Shown piece by piece: positions 16,594 through 27,280 of a stretch of 64,000 bases of DNA (position 1 is the stretch's first letter; every line of letters begins with the position of its first letter). Made by a program: the position numbers and the translations under genes. The notes under the pieces were generated by a model. The model ran no database searches. It saw nothing but the letters and a program-made list of their open reading frames with translations, and was not told the origin of the DNA. This stretch comes from CAVQJU01 sp963729215. Its GTDB lineage: Bacteria > Acidobacteriota > Vicinamibacteria > Vicinamibacterales > CAVVIG01. The DNA is taken from contig CAVSND010000016.1 in assembly GCA_963729215.1 (NCBI GenBank), positions 62,001-126,000 on the forward strand, read 5' to 3'.

Positions 16594-19464
16594 CTACTTC
16601 GCGGCGACTGGCGGCGCGGCCGACGGCACGAGTGTCACGACGGTGTAGCGCTCCATCGGGAAATACGTGCGGAACGCGTCCTGGACGGTCTTCGGCGTCA
16701 CGGCGTCGATCCGGGCGGGCCTCGTCATGATTTCCTTCGGGTCGCGCCCGAAGAGGTGAACGGACTGGAGACGGCCCATCCAGTAGCCGTTCTGCTGCAT
16801 CGCGGTTTCGTAATTGCGTTTGGCTGATTCTTTCGCCCGGTTCGTCAGGTCTGCCGACGGTCCGTCCTGCTGCAGCCGCCGGATCTCCTGAAAGACCCGA
16901 TCGGTCATCGCGCCGACGTTCTCGGGCGCCGCGCCAAAACTCACCTCGATGTGCCCGCCGCCCCGCTGCGGCAGCGCCTGCGACAAGCCTACCGACACCG
17001 TATAGGTCTGGCCGAGATCCTCGCGGAGGATGTCGCGTAATGCGATGTCGAGCACCGTCGTCGCGGCCGTCACGTTCTCGATCTCCACCGGATCGGGAGA
17101 CGGATCCGCGAAGAAGCTGACCACCACGTTGCTGCGCGGCTCGCGCCCGAGCTCCACCTTGTCGCGCTGCGCGGTCTCGGGAAAATGGATGCCGACATCC
17201 TTGAACGCCGGCGGGGCGCCGGCTTTCGACGGGAGCCCTCCGACGTACTGCGCGATGAGCGGCAGGGCGTCGTCCACCTTGAAGGCGCCGACCATGAAGA
17301 AGGTGAAATCAGACGCGCTGGAGAAGCGGGCGCGATAGAACGCCAGCATCGCGGCCCGGTCGAGGGACGCGATCCGTTCGGCCGTCAACGGTTTCGAGGT
17401 GTAGTGGTTCGACGTGTTGATCTGCTCGAGACGCTCGCCGAACACCTGGCCGGGCGCCCGTCCGCGATTGGCGACCGCAGCCGTCAACTGGCGCTTCAGG
17501 ACCTCGAACTGCTCGGGATCGTCTCCGGGGGCGACGAAGTTCTCGTAGAGGAGCTGGAGCCCGGTTTCAAGATCGGCCGGCGCGGCGTTGCCTGAAATGC
17601 CGTGACTCGAAAGGGAAATGGAAGGGTTGGCGCCTGCCAGCTTCCCAGCCATCATTTTTTCGAGATCCCTGGCCTTCAGGCCGTCGAATCCGGAGGCGCG
17701 CACGTAGTTGGACGCGAGCGCCGCCTCCACGAAAGCATCGGGCGCAGCGAGCGACGCCCCGCCGGGCGACGTGAGCGAGAAGAGAATCTGGTCGTTCTTG
17801 AACGTGGTGGGCTTGAGCCATGCCTCGACCCCGTTGGAGAACTTGACGATCGTGACGCCGACTTCCGGAATCTCGCGGCGCGACGAGACGGTCGCAGGCC
17901 GGGGCTTGTTCTCGACGAGCGGACGTGACGCCGCCGTGTCGCTCCAGGCGGTGACCGCAACGGTATCCGCCGAACCGAGGGCCGCCCGCAGGCCCGCCTC
18001 TGTCGGCGCCGCCAGTCCCTCTTTCTGAGGAGCGGTCGCCAGCACGACGCGGCCGTCGTCGGCCATCAACGTCCGCGTCATCGCCGAGACGTCCTCGTTC
18101 GTGATGGTCGGCAGCAGCTGCCTGACGAGACGATATTCGTACTCGATGCCGGGCGCCGGCTCGTTCTGGAGAAACAGGTTCAGGAGTTCCTGCGCGAAGG
18201 AACCGCTCTCCGATTTGTCGCGTTCGGAATAGATCTGCTCGTACGCGGCCATCAGCGACTTCCTGGAGCGGTCGAGCTCTGACGCATTGAAGCCGAACTC
18301 GCGCGCGCGGCGAGTCTCGAGCGCAAGCGCCGCGGCCGCGTCGTCGATCTTTCCGTCCTGCGCCCGCGCGGCGAGCACGAACGAATCGACGGCCGGGCTG
18401 ATCGAGTCGGTTCCCGAGCTGGCGCCCAGGAACTTCGCGTCGGGCCGTCGCGAGAGCTCTCCGAAGCGATCGTCCAGCATCATCTGCACGAGGCGTTCGA
18501 CCAGCGACCGGCGGTAGTCCGCGACGCGCTGGCTGTCCGGCTTTGCGCGCTTGCGCAGAACCTGCAGCGAGGAGCGCGTCAATTCGGGGTCGGTCACGAT
18601 GCTGACGAGGAGCGGGTGCCGCAGCGTCACCGAGCCGTCGGGAACAGGAGCGGCAGCGGCGCGGGCCCGCAGCGGACTGAACGTGGACGTGATGGCGTCC
18701 TCGATGGCACGTGGGTCGATGTCGCCGACCGCGATAATGGCCTGCCGGTCCGGCCGATACCACGTGTCGTAATAGGCGCGCAGGCGAGCCGGCGGCGCCG
18801 CTCTGAGAATGTCGGGCTTGCCGATCGGGAGGCGGTCGGCGTACCGGGAGTTGTAGAAGATGATCGGGATCTGTTTGTCGCGAACCCGCGAGCCGGCTCC
18901 GAGCCCGCCGCGCCACTCCTCGATCACGACGCCGCGCTCCTTGTCGATCTCGGCGGGGTCGAGGTTGAGGCCTCCGGCGAAATCCGACATCGCCGTCAGG
19001 CCGCGAGCCACCACGTCGCCCTGATCGGTCGGCAGGTCGAGCATGTAGACCGTTTCGTCGAAGCTCGTGTAGGCGTTGACGTGCGGCCCCAGCCTGGCGC
19101 CGACTCGCTCGAAGTAGCTCACGAGCTCGCCTGGCTTGAAATGGGCGCTGCCGTTGAACGCCATGTGCTCGATCAGGTGCGCGAGGCCCTGCTGGTCGTC
19201 CGCTTCTTCGAGCGACCCTGTCTTGACCGCCAGGCGCAGCGAGACCCGCTTTTCAGGCCGCCCGTTACGCCGGATGAAATACTTGAGGCCGTTCGGCAGC
19301 GTCCCGGTCCTGATCCCCGGGTCGAGCGGCAGAACGGCGCTCGAATCGATGGGAGGCGCTGCGGCGGCCTGCTGGGCCCTGACAATCGGCCCGGCAACCG
19401 ATACCAGCAGCGCAAGAGCGAACAGAGCCGCGGCGGCGCGCGACAAGCGAGGGGTTAAGCGCAT
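16594..19464 (-). CDS. M16-family zinc peptidase (pitrilysin-like, two-domain), exported
   Basis: 956 residues with an N-terminal signal sequence (AAALFALALLVSVAGPIVRAQQ). The inverted zinc motif HLIEH is at residues 96-100 with Glu99 as the catalytic base; the distal metal-binding Glu lies in KERGVVIEEW near 180. A second, inactive M16 half follows with the R/Y-type substrate-binding region near the end (LGQTYTVSVGLSQALPQRGGGHIEVSF). Such proteins degrade peptides in the periplasm. The gene is 110 bp downstream of the exbD genes on the same strand, separated by a terminator-like hairpin, and convergent with the broken receptor gene. A link with TonB-dependent uptake of peptides is plausible but inferred. 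Confidence 0.9.
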   Translation of the reverse strand: MRLTPRLSRAAAALFALALLVSVAGPIVRAQQAAAAPPIDSSAVLPLDPGIRTGTLPNGLKYFIRRNGRPEKRVSLRLAVKTGSLEEADDQQGLAHLIEHMAFNGSAHFKPGELVSYFERVGARLGPHVNAYTSFDETVYMLDLPTDQGDVVARGLTAMSDFAGGLNLDPAEIDKERGVVIEEWRGGLGAGSRVRDKQIPIIFYNSRYADRLPIGKPDILRAAPPARLRAYYDTWYRPDRQAIIAVGDIDPRAIEDAITSTFSPLRARAAAAPVPDGSVTLRHPLLVSIVTDPELTRSSLQVLRKRAKPDSQRVADYRRSLVERLVQMMLDDRFGELSRRPDAKFLGASSGTDSISPAVDSFVLAARAQDGKIDDAAAALALETRRAREFGFNASELDRSRKSLMAAYEQIYSERDKSESGSFAQELLNLFLQNEPAPGIEYEYRLVRQLLPTITNEDVSAMTRTLMADDGRVVLATAPQKEGLAAPTEAGLRAALGSADTVAVTAWSDTAASRPLVENKPRPATVSSRREIPEVGVTIVKFSNGVEAWLKPTTFKNDQILFSLTSPGGASLAAPDAFVEAALASNYVRASGFDGLKARDLEKMMAGKLAGANPSISLSSHGISGNAAPADLETGLQLLYENFVAPGDDPEQFEVLKRQLTAAVANRGRAPGQVFGERLEQINTSNHYTSKPLTAERIASLDRAAMLAFYRARFSSASDFTFFMVGAFKVDDALPLIAQYVGGLPSKAGAPPAFKDVGIHFPETAQRDKVELGREPRSNVVVSFFADPSPDPVEIENVTAATTVLDIALRDILREDLGQTYTVSVGLSQALPQRGGGHIEVSFGAAPENVGAMTDRVFQEIRRLQQDGPSADLTNRAKESAKRNYETAMQQNGYWMGRLQSVHLFGRDPKEIMTRPARIDAVTPKTVQDAFRTYFPMERYTVVTLVPSAAPPVAAK

Positions 19465-19501
19465 GCAGCAACCTTACTACGGGAGACGGGGTGAAACAGA
19501 A

Positions 19502-19532
19502 ACGGCCGTCCCCCGTAAAGAAGGACGGCCGT
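19502..19532 (-). terminator. Terminator after the tonB-exbB-exbD-exbD cassette
   Basis: A 10-bp perfect stem (ACGGCCGTCC and GGACGGCCGT) with an 11-nt loop lies 43 bp past the last exbD stop. On the minus strand it is followed by TTCTGTTTC, a moderately T-rich tail. Confidence 0.65.
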
Positions 19533-19575
19533 GCTGCGTGAAAGTCTTTGTTGGACGCCGAAACCGAACCTGACG

Positions 19576-20040
19576 CTAGTTTCCGGCGCCTGCTGCTTTC
19601 TTCATGCCTTCGGTCACGATGCCAACCTTGTCCACGCCGGCGGCACGGGCTGCGTCGATGACTTCGATGATCTCCTTGTAGCGCAGGTTGCCCGCGCCCG
19701 AGATGAACATCTTCTTGTCCTTGCGCTGATCGTAAATATCGCGCAGCTTTTTCTCGAGGCCGCTCAACGTCACGTCCTGATTGTTGATCGATATCCGCTT
19801 GTCAGCCGAGTAGGTGAGCATGATCTGGCTGACGTCCGGCGTGGCGTCCGTGGCTTTCTTGGTTTCGGCCGGCAGGTTGATGTCGATGCCCTGCTGCGTG
19901 AGGTTGACGGCCGCCATGAAGATGACCAGCAGCACGAGCAGCACGTCGATGAGCGGCGTGACGTTCATGTCGGCGCTGGCCTTGAGCGCCTCGCCCTTGA
20001 CGACTTTTTCGGCGCCGAAATGCTGATGTGCGTGCGCCAT
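19576..20040 (-). CDS. exbD: ExbD/TolR-family proton-channel subunit (second copy)
   Basis: 154 residues: short cytoplasmic N-terminus, one membrane helix beginning MNVTPLIDVLLVLLVIFMAAV with the proton-carrying Asp of the LIDVLL motif, then a periplasmic domain with RISINNQDVTLSGLEKKLRDIYDQRKDKKMF-type beta-alpha structure. ExbD works with ExbB as the proton-motive-force motor for TonB. Its ATG overlaps the upstream exbD stop by one base (TAATG), indicating coupled translation. It differs in sequence from the first exbD, so they may form hetero-dimers or serve different TonB partners. Confidence 0.92.
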   Translation of the reverse strand: MAHAHQHFGAEKVVKGEALKASADMNVTPLIDVLLVLLVIFMAAVNLTQQGIDINLPAETKKATDATPDVSQIMLTYSADKRISINNQDVTLSGLEKKLRDIYDQRKDKKMFISGAGNLRYKEIIEVIDAARAAGVDKVGIVTEGMKKAAGAGN

Positions 20041-20471
20041 TACTGGCCTCCCGCCGAGGTTCGCTTGTGGACGGTGATCAGGCCGATGTCCTCGACGCCA
20101 GCCTGCCGCAGCTTGTCCATCGTTTCCATGATGGCGCTGTACGACGCTTCCTCGTCGGCGTTGATGAACACGGTCTTCTCTTTCTTGTTCTCGAGCGCCT
20201 CGTTGATCTTCGTCGGCAGCTCGGCTTCGGCCACCGGCTTGGCGTTGAGGTAGACCGAGCCGTCCTTGCTGATGGCCACGACCGTGTTGTCCTGCGTCGT
20301 CGGCTTGTCAACGCTGTTGGTCGCTTCGGGCAGCCGCACGGAGACACCCTGATTCAACATCGGGGTGATGAGCATCATGATGATGAGCAGCACCAGCATC
20401 ACGTCGACGAGCGGCGTCACGTTGATGTCGGATTTGACACCGCCCTTGCCGCCGCCCAGGTCCATTGACAT
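20040..20471 (-). CDS. exbD: ExbD/TolR-family proton-channel subunit (first copy)
   Basis: 143 residues with Gly/Lys-rich start (MSMDLGGGKGG), membrane helix INVTPLVDVMLVLLIIMMLI carrying the conserved Asp, and a periplasmic domain ending in DKLRQAGVEDIGLITVH. It is the partner of ExbB in the inner-membrane motor that energises TonB. An AGGGAG ribosome-binding site lies 8 nt before ATG 20471. It is separated from exbB by a 119-bp gap that contains an inverted repeat island, an unusual interruption for this kind of operon. Confidence 0.92.
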   Translation of the reverse strand: MSMDLGGGKGGVKSDINVTPLVDVMLVLLIIMMLITPMLNQGVSVRLPEATNSVDKPTTQDNTVVAISKDGSVYLNAKPVAEAELPTKINEALENKKEKTVFINADEEASYSAIMETMDKLRQAGVEDIGLITVHKRTSAGGQ

Positions 20472-20487
20472 AACGAAACTCCCTGAT

Positions 20488-20585
20488 GGTTCCAGGGTTC
20501 AAGGGAGTTCGAGAGGTTCCGAGATGCGCGCTCGGAGAATTCTGGAACCCTGGAACCGCTGGAACCTCTCGGACCCTCTTGAACC
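20488..20585. repeat. Inverted-repeat island of GGTTC/GAACC words between exbB and exbD
   Basis: Two 25-bp arms (20496-20520 and 20561-20585) are inverted complements with three differences, all compatible with G-T pairing in one strand. A second nested inverted pair of 13 bp (GGTTCCAGGGTTC at 20488-20500; complement 20545-20557) shares the same words. It could fold into alternative hairpins between two operon genes and may set the exbB:exbD mRNA ratio. It shares the 10-mer GAACCTCTCG with the island at 46711-46757. Confidence 0.8.
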
Positions 20586-20590
20586 TTACC

Positions 20591-21262
20591 CTATGCCGTC
20601 TTCTTGATGAAATAGTCCACGAGCTCCGACGACGAGTTGTCCATCTCGACGTTGAAGTACTCGATGCGCGACGTCAGGTAGTTGTAGATCCACACCGCCG
20701 GGATCGCGACGACCAGCCCGAGCGCGGTTTCAATCAGCGCTTCCGAGATGCCGATCGACACGGAGGCCAGACCGGCGGAGCCGCTGGCGCCGATGCCCTG
20801 GAACGCGTTGATGACGCCGACGACCGTGCCGAGCAGCCCGACGAACGGAGCCGTCGAACCGATGGTGGCAAGCGCCGAGACGCCCTTCTTGAGGTCGGAG
20901 GCCGTCAGGGCCGACGCGCGCTGAATCGACCGGCGGACGGTGTCCATCAGGTCCTCGCGGGCCAGACCGCCGCCGCTCTCCTGCTGGAACTGATATTCCT
21001 GCAGGCCGGCGAGCACGACCTTGGCCAGGTGCGAGTAGCGGTAGTTCTTTGACGTCGAGAGCGCGACGGCGTCCTTCAACCGGCCTTCCTTCAGGTGCTT
21101 GGCCACCTGCGGGGCGTAAAGCTTGGACTGCGTCCGCGCCTGCTGGTAGGTGAAGAAGCGCTCGATGCCGACACCGATCGACCACATCGACATGATCAAA
21201 AGAATGACGGCCACGCATTTGGCCACGATGCCCATCGACGCATACATCGACATTAAATCCAC
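20591..21262 (-). CDS. exbB: ExbB/TolQ/MotA-family proton-channel protein
   Basis: 223 residues starting at GTG 21262 with GGAGGG 8 nt upstream. Three membrane helices are evident: an N-terminal one (GIVAKCVAVILLIMSMWSIG), and a pair in the C-terminal MotA/TolQ/ExbB domain (TIGSTAPFVGLLGTVVGVINAF and ALIETALGLVVAIPAVWIYNYL), with the conserved Thr/Pro residues typical of ExbB. It forms the pentameric channel that, with ExbD, feeds proton-motive force to TonB. It lies between tonB and the first exbD. Confidence 0.94.
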   Translation of the reverse strand: MDLMSMYASMGIVAKCVAVILLIMSMWSIGVGIERFFTYQQARTQSKLYAPQVAKHLKEGRLKDAVALSTSKNYRYSHLAKVVLAGLQEYQFQQESGGGLAREDLMDTVRRSIQRASALTASDLKKGVSALATIGSTAPFVGLLGTVVGVINAFQGIGASGSAGLASVSIGISEALIETALGLVVAIPAVWIYNYLTSRIEYFNVEMDNSSSELVDYFIKKTA

Positions 21263-21342
21263 GGTCCACCCTCCATCGACACGAGACTGAAAGCCTTGTT
21301 GTCGTCTTAACGGTTACGAACGAACTCTCTACCTGATTTCGT

Positions 21343-22080
21343 CTATTGCAGCGTGAAGTTCACCGTGACCGTCATGATGACCGGCACTGGCGTCCCGTTG
21401 AGCGTCGTGGGCGTGAACGTCCACTGTTTCACGGCCTCGAGCGCCGCGGCGTCGAGCAGGGCGATCGAACGAAGCACCTTGGCTTCCTGCACGCGTCCAT
21501 CCGGACCAATCGTCGCCTCGATGATGACGACGCCCTGCACCCGGGCTGACTGCGCGATCGACGGGTACACCGGCCTGACGTCCTTGATTTTCGTGGGGGG
21601 CTTGATATTGCCGCCAACGCGAACCGGCGCCGGTGGCGGCGGCGGGGGTGGCGGGGGCGGCGGCGCTTCAGCGAGGCCCCCGACGATGCCGCCGGCCACG
21701 CCGCCGGCGATGCCGCCTTCGACGCCGCCGACCGCGTTCTGTACGCCGCGCTCGAGGCCTGTCTCCGGCCGGATTTCCTTGGGTGCCTCAACAGGCGCGG
21801 CAGATGGATTCGTGTCCACGGGCTTCGGAGCCTGGGGCGCCGCAGCCTGGGGGGGCGGGGGCGGCGGAGGCGGCGGTGGGGGCGGCGGGGGCGCCGCGGC
21901 CACAAACGCGTTCATCATCGCCGGCGGCACCGGCAACACGTCGGCCGCCATCAAGGGGATGATCACAACCGCCACGAGGATGCCGGTGTGCACGATGATC
22001 GAAAGGGGGACGGTATACCAGCTCCTCGATCCCACTTTGATCGACGGATCGACGATATCGCCGAACATGTCATGCGCCAC
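21343..22080 (-). CDS. tonB: TonB-family energy transducer with two poly-proline tracts
   Basis: 245 residues from GTG 22080, preceded by GAGGAGG. One N-terminal membrane helix (VPLSIIVHTGILVAVVIIPLMA) anchors it in the inner membrane. Two uninterrupted poly-Pro tracts (about 14 and 11 residues) flank a Gly/Val-rich spacer and make the periplasm-spanning linker. The C-terminal TonB domain is clear (RPVYPSIAQSARVQGVVIIE, then LLDAAALEAVKQWTFTPTTL and VTVNFTL). It transmits ExbB/ExbD energy to outer-membrane receptors such as the one at 9928. It is first in its operon, 18-bp-spaced promoter upstream. Confidence 0.93.
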   Translation of the reverse strand: MAHDMFGDIVDPSIKVGSRSWYTVPLSIIVHTGILVAVVIIPLMAADVLPVPPAMMNAFVAAAPPPPPPPPPPPPPPQAAAPQAPKPVDTNPSAAPVEAPKEIRPETGLERGVQNAVGGVEGGIAGGVAGGIVGGLAEAPPPPPPPPPPPAPVRVGGNIKPPTKIKDVRPVYPSIAQSARVQGVVIIEATIGPDGRVQEAKVLRSIALLDAAALEAVKQWTFTPTTLNGTPVPVIMTVTVNFTLQ

Positions 22081-22185
22081 GGGGTTCCTCCTCGAAACTC
22101 TGTCCTGCGCCCTGGCCGACCCTGTGCTATCTCTGCCGGGAGCCCTTTCGCCCTGCAGGGCTCCCCAGGCCGGTCAAGGCCGCCG

Positions 22186-22215
22186 ATTATAGTCAGTTAA
22201 AAAACAGGGAGTCAA
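22186..22215 (-). promoter_or_regulatory. Strong candidate promoter of the tonB-exbB-exbD-exbD operon
   Basis: On the minus strand TTGACT (22215-22210) and a perfect TATAAT (22191-22186) are separated by 18 bp. The start would be near 22179, giving a leader of about 100 nt before the GTG of tonB. Confidence 0.75.
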
Positions 22216-22295
22216 CGAAACTCCCCTCGCGACTTAGACACCGCCAAAATTGAATCGGCTCGGGCCCCGGAGGACCCCCGATTACTGCCTCGGCC

Positions 22296-24775
<2,480 letters not shown>

Positions 24776-24798
24776 CTGACCTCGCAAAAGGATTCGAA

Positions 24799-25431
24799 TT
24801 ATACCCGGAAGTCGCCGCTTGTTTTCTCACGGACGCTGTCGTTCTGGCCTCTCAGCGTCGGCGGAAACGCCATGCCGCCCGTCAGGAAGATCCGGATGCC
24901 CTCTTCCACGGTGATATCTGGATATACCGCGCGCTCGCGCTCACAGATGACGATGTCCCCCAAATAGAGGTGGTTGGTCGGCACGTACACCGCCAACAGT
25001 GCCTGCGAGACCCCGCCGCGTTCTATCCTGAACTCCTTCGTCAGGAATCCCAGGCTGTATCCGCGCTTGGCGTCCTCGATCAGCACCACGCGTTTGAAGC
25101 CCGACTCGTTGTCGGGCGAAAAGGCGATCACCAGCTGCCGCACCGGCGCATAGATCGTCCGGAAGACCGGAACGCGCAGGAGCACGCCTTCGGCCCGCTG
25201 CAGCAGGCGCTTGCCGATCACATTGGTCGCCACCGCACCAACCAGCAGAATGGCGAAGGCCGTCGTCAGCGTGCCCAGGCCCGGGATCCGACGGCCCAGC
25301 AGCTGGTCGTAGAACGGTGTCGTGAGGCCGTCCACGATACCGAATATCCACACCAGCGCCGCGACGCTGATGAACAGCGGCACGGTGACGAAAAACCCTG
25401 TCAGAAACCGGCGGCGCAGCCAGAGCCACAT
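24799..25431 (-). CDS. DUF502 family membrane protein
   Basis: 210 residues with two N-terminal membrane helices (FLTGFFVTVPLFISVAALVWIFGIV and TLTTAFAILLVGAVATNVIG) followed by a soluble domain with the family pattern IYAPVRQLVIAF, FKRVVLIEDAKRGYSLGFLT and VYVPTNHLYLGDIV. DUF502 proteins are widespread and of unknown biochemical function. It sits 20 bp after uppP and 23 bp before hppA on the same strand, so it is inside the long tgt-to-hppA operon. A membrane-associated housekeeping role is all that can be inferred. Confidence 0.88.
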   Translation of the reverse strand: MWLWLRRRFLTGFFVTVPLFISVAALVWIFGIVDGLTTPFYDQLLGRRIPGLGTLTTAFAILLVGAVATNVIGKRLLQRAEGVLLRVPVFRTIYAPVRQLVIAFSPDNESGFKRVVLIEDAKRGYSLGFLTKEFRIERGGVSQALLAVYVPTNHLYLGDIVICERERAVYPDITVEEGIRIFLTGGMAFPPTLRGQNDSVREKTSGDFRV

Positions 25432-25451
25432 GCGACCCTATTCCTGTCAAA

Positions 25452-26259
25452 TTACCGGCCCCATCCGGCTGCCAGCGCGGCCAGCAGGACGAGGCCCGCG
25501 ACGATCCGGTACCACGCGAACGACTGAAACCCCGAGCGCCGCACGTAATTCAGAAACGGCCTGACGACCGCCGCCGACGAGAGGAACGCCATCACGAAGC
25601 CGATGGCGATCTCATATCCCTGCGCGCTCGTGAGGTCGTGCCGGACCTTCCACAAACTGTTCGCGAACGCCGCCGTGAGTGTCGGGATCGCGAGAAAGAA
25701 CGAAAACTCGGTCGCCACCGGGCGATCGAGGCCCAGACAGAGCCCGCCCATGATTGTGGCTCCGGAGCGTGAGACACCCGGCACGATCGCCAGCGCCTGG
25801 CACACACCGATGCCGAAGGCCTTCCCGATCGGGGTCTCGTCGATATCGACGACCGTCGGCTTCGGGCGGAGGCGCTCAATCACCAGGATCGCGATGCCAC
25901 CCAGCACGAACGTCACACCACTCACGGCGAGGGTGTCGTACAGCACGCGCGTCACAAACCCCGACAAGAGCGCGCCCGCGACGAGCGCAGGGCACGACGG
26001 CGACCAGGAGCATGGCCGCGAAGCGGCGCGCCTGGGGGCTGGACGGCAGACCCATCACGACGTCGAGGATCTTGGCGCGATAGAGCCACAGCACCGCCAC
26101 GATGGAGCCGAGCTGGATCATCACCGTGAACACGCCGCCGGGATCCTTGAACCCCAGCAGCCGGCTGGCAATCAGCAGATGAGCAGTCGATGAAACCGGC
26201 AGGAACTCGGTGACGCCCTGGACGATGCCCAGTAACGCCGCTTGAAGGACCGCGGGCAC
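25452..26259 (-). pseudogene. uppP: Undecaprenyl-diphosphatase (BacA/UppP), one frameshift
   Basis: The N-terminal part starts at GTG 26259, overlapping the secF stop (TAGTG), and holds GVTEFLPVSSTAH, one of the two catalytic motifs. The C-terminal part holds the second, GVSRSGATI, and multiple helices to a stop at 25452. The two parts are in different frames; one extra base near 25990 (within CCCTGCG on the minus strand) explains it. Correction gives 269 codons and reads VVPALVAGALLSGF across the join. UppP recycles the lipid carrier for peptidoglycan and other glycans and is normally needed for growth, so an error in the sequence is the simplest explanation. Confidence 0.9.
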
Positions 26260-27278
26260 TACGACGCGCGCACTTTGCGCTGGGCCTTCTGTGGTTTCGC
26301 CTTGCGCGTCGGCTGCTGCGGCGCGGCCGCGGGCACCGACTCAGCCGGCGCGTGGGCGCCGGCGCGGGCGGGCGCGGTGCCCCGCCAGAAGCTCACGGTC
26401 GCCGCCGCGATGAACACGCTCGAATAGGTCCCGGTGATGATGCCCACCACCATGGTGAACGCGAAACCGTGCAGCACTTCGCCGCCGAAGAAGAACAACG
26501 CCAGCGAAGTCAGGAGCGCCGTGCCCGCGGTGATGACGGTGCGGCCTAGCGTCTGATTGATCGAGGTGTTGATGACATCGCGCATCGAATCGCGCCGCAT
26601 CGACCGCAGGTTCTCGCGGATCCGGTCGAAGATGACGATCGTGTCGTTGGTCGAGTAACCCGTCATCGTGAGGATCGCGGCGATCACATTCAGCGTCATG
26701 TCGTAACGGAAGAACGCGAGAAACGCGAGCGTGATAAGCAGATCGTGAATGGTCGCGACGACTGCGCCGACGCCGAAGCTGAACTGAAACCGAAACGCCA
26801 GATACGCCAGGATGCCGATCAGCGAGAGGACCGTCGCCCAGATGCCCTTGCTGGTGAGCTCCTGGCCCACCGTCGGACCGACGAGCTCGGTGCCGACCAC
26901 GGTGAACGTCCCGATGTTGCCCTTCTGAAGCGCCCCGACGACCGCGTCCTTCTGCTTGCTGAGCTCCGTTCCCGATTCACCGCCCAACTGCGGCGTGCGC
27001 ACCATCACCTGATTCGACGCGGGCGCGCCGAACGCCTGCACCTGCACGTTCTGGCCGCCGCCCGCAAGGTTCCGGTCGAGAGCGTCCCGCACCTGCTGCA
27101 CGGAGATCGGCTGCTCGAACTTCGCGATGACGACCGTGCCGCCCGCGAACTCGACGCCCCTCGGAATGCCCTTCGTCGCGAACGTCGCGGCGCCCGCGAT
27201 GATAATCACCCACGACAGGATGATCGCGTGCCAGCGCCAGCGCAGGAAGTCGTAGTGCGTGTCCTTGAAGATATGCAT
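26259..27278 (-). CDS. secF: Protein translocase subunit SecF
   Basis: 339 residues. N-terminal helix (HAIILSWVIIIAGAATF), then the first periplasmic domain with the SecF hallmark GVEFAGGTVVIAKF, and five further helices in the RND-like C-terminal half (ILAYLAFRFQFSFGVGAVVATIHDLLITLAFLAFF; MTGYSTNDTIVIFDRIRENLR). The last 40 residues are an Ala/Pro/Lys-rich cytoplasmic tail. With SecD it uses proton-motive force to pull proteins through SecYEG. It starts 3 bp from the secD stop and ends overlapping the uppP start. Confidence 0.95.
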   Translation of the reverse strand: MHIFKDTHYDFLRWRWHAIILSWVIIIAGAATFATKGIPRGVEFAGGTVVIAKFEQPISVQQVRDALDRNLAGGGQNVQVQAFGAPASNQVMVRTPQLGGESGTELSKQKDAVVGALQKGNIGTFTVVGTELVGPTVGQELTSKGIWATVLSLIGILAYLAFRFQFSFGVGAVVATIHDLLITLAFLAFFRYDMTLNVIAAILTMTGYSTNDTIVIFDRIRENLRSMRRDSMRDVINTSINQTLGRTVITAGTALLTSLALFFFGGEVLHGFAFTMVVGIITGTYSSVFIAAATVSFWRGTAPARAGAHAPAESVPAAAPQQPTRKAKPQKAQRKVRAS

Positions 27279-27280
27279 GG

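Noticed and set aside
20488..20585. tRNA gene suggested by GGTTCGA-like words
   Set aside because: No acceptor stem, anticodon arm or CCA-compatible end; the words are repeats in an inverted array.
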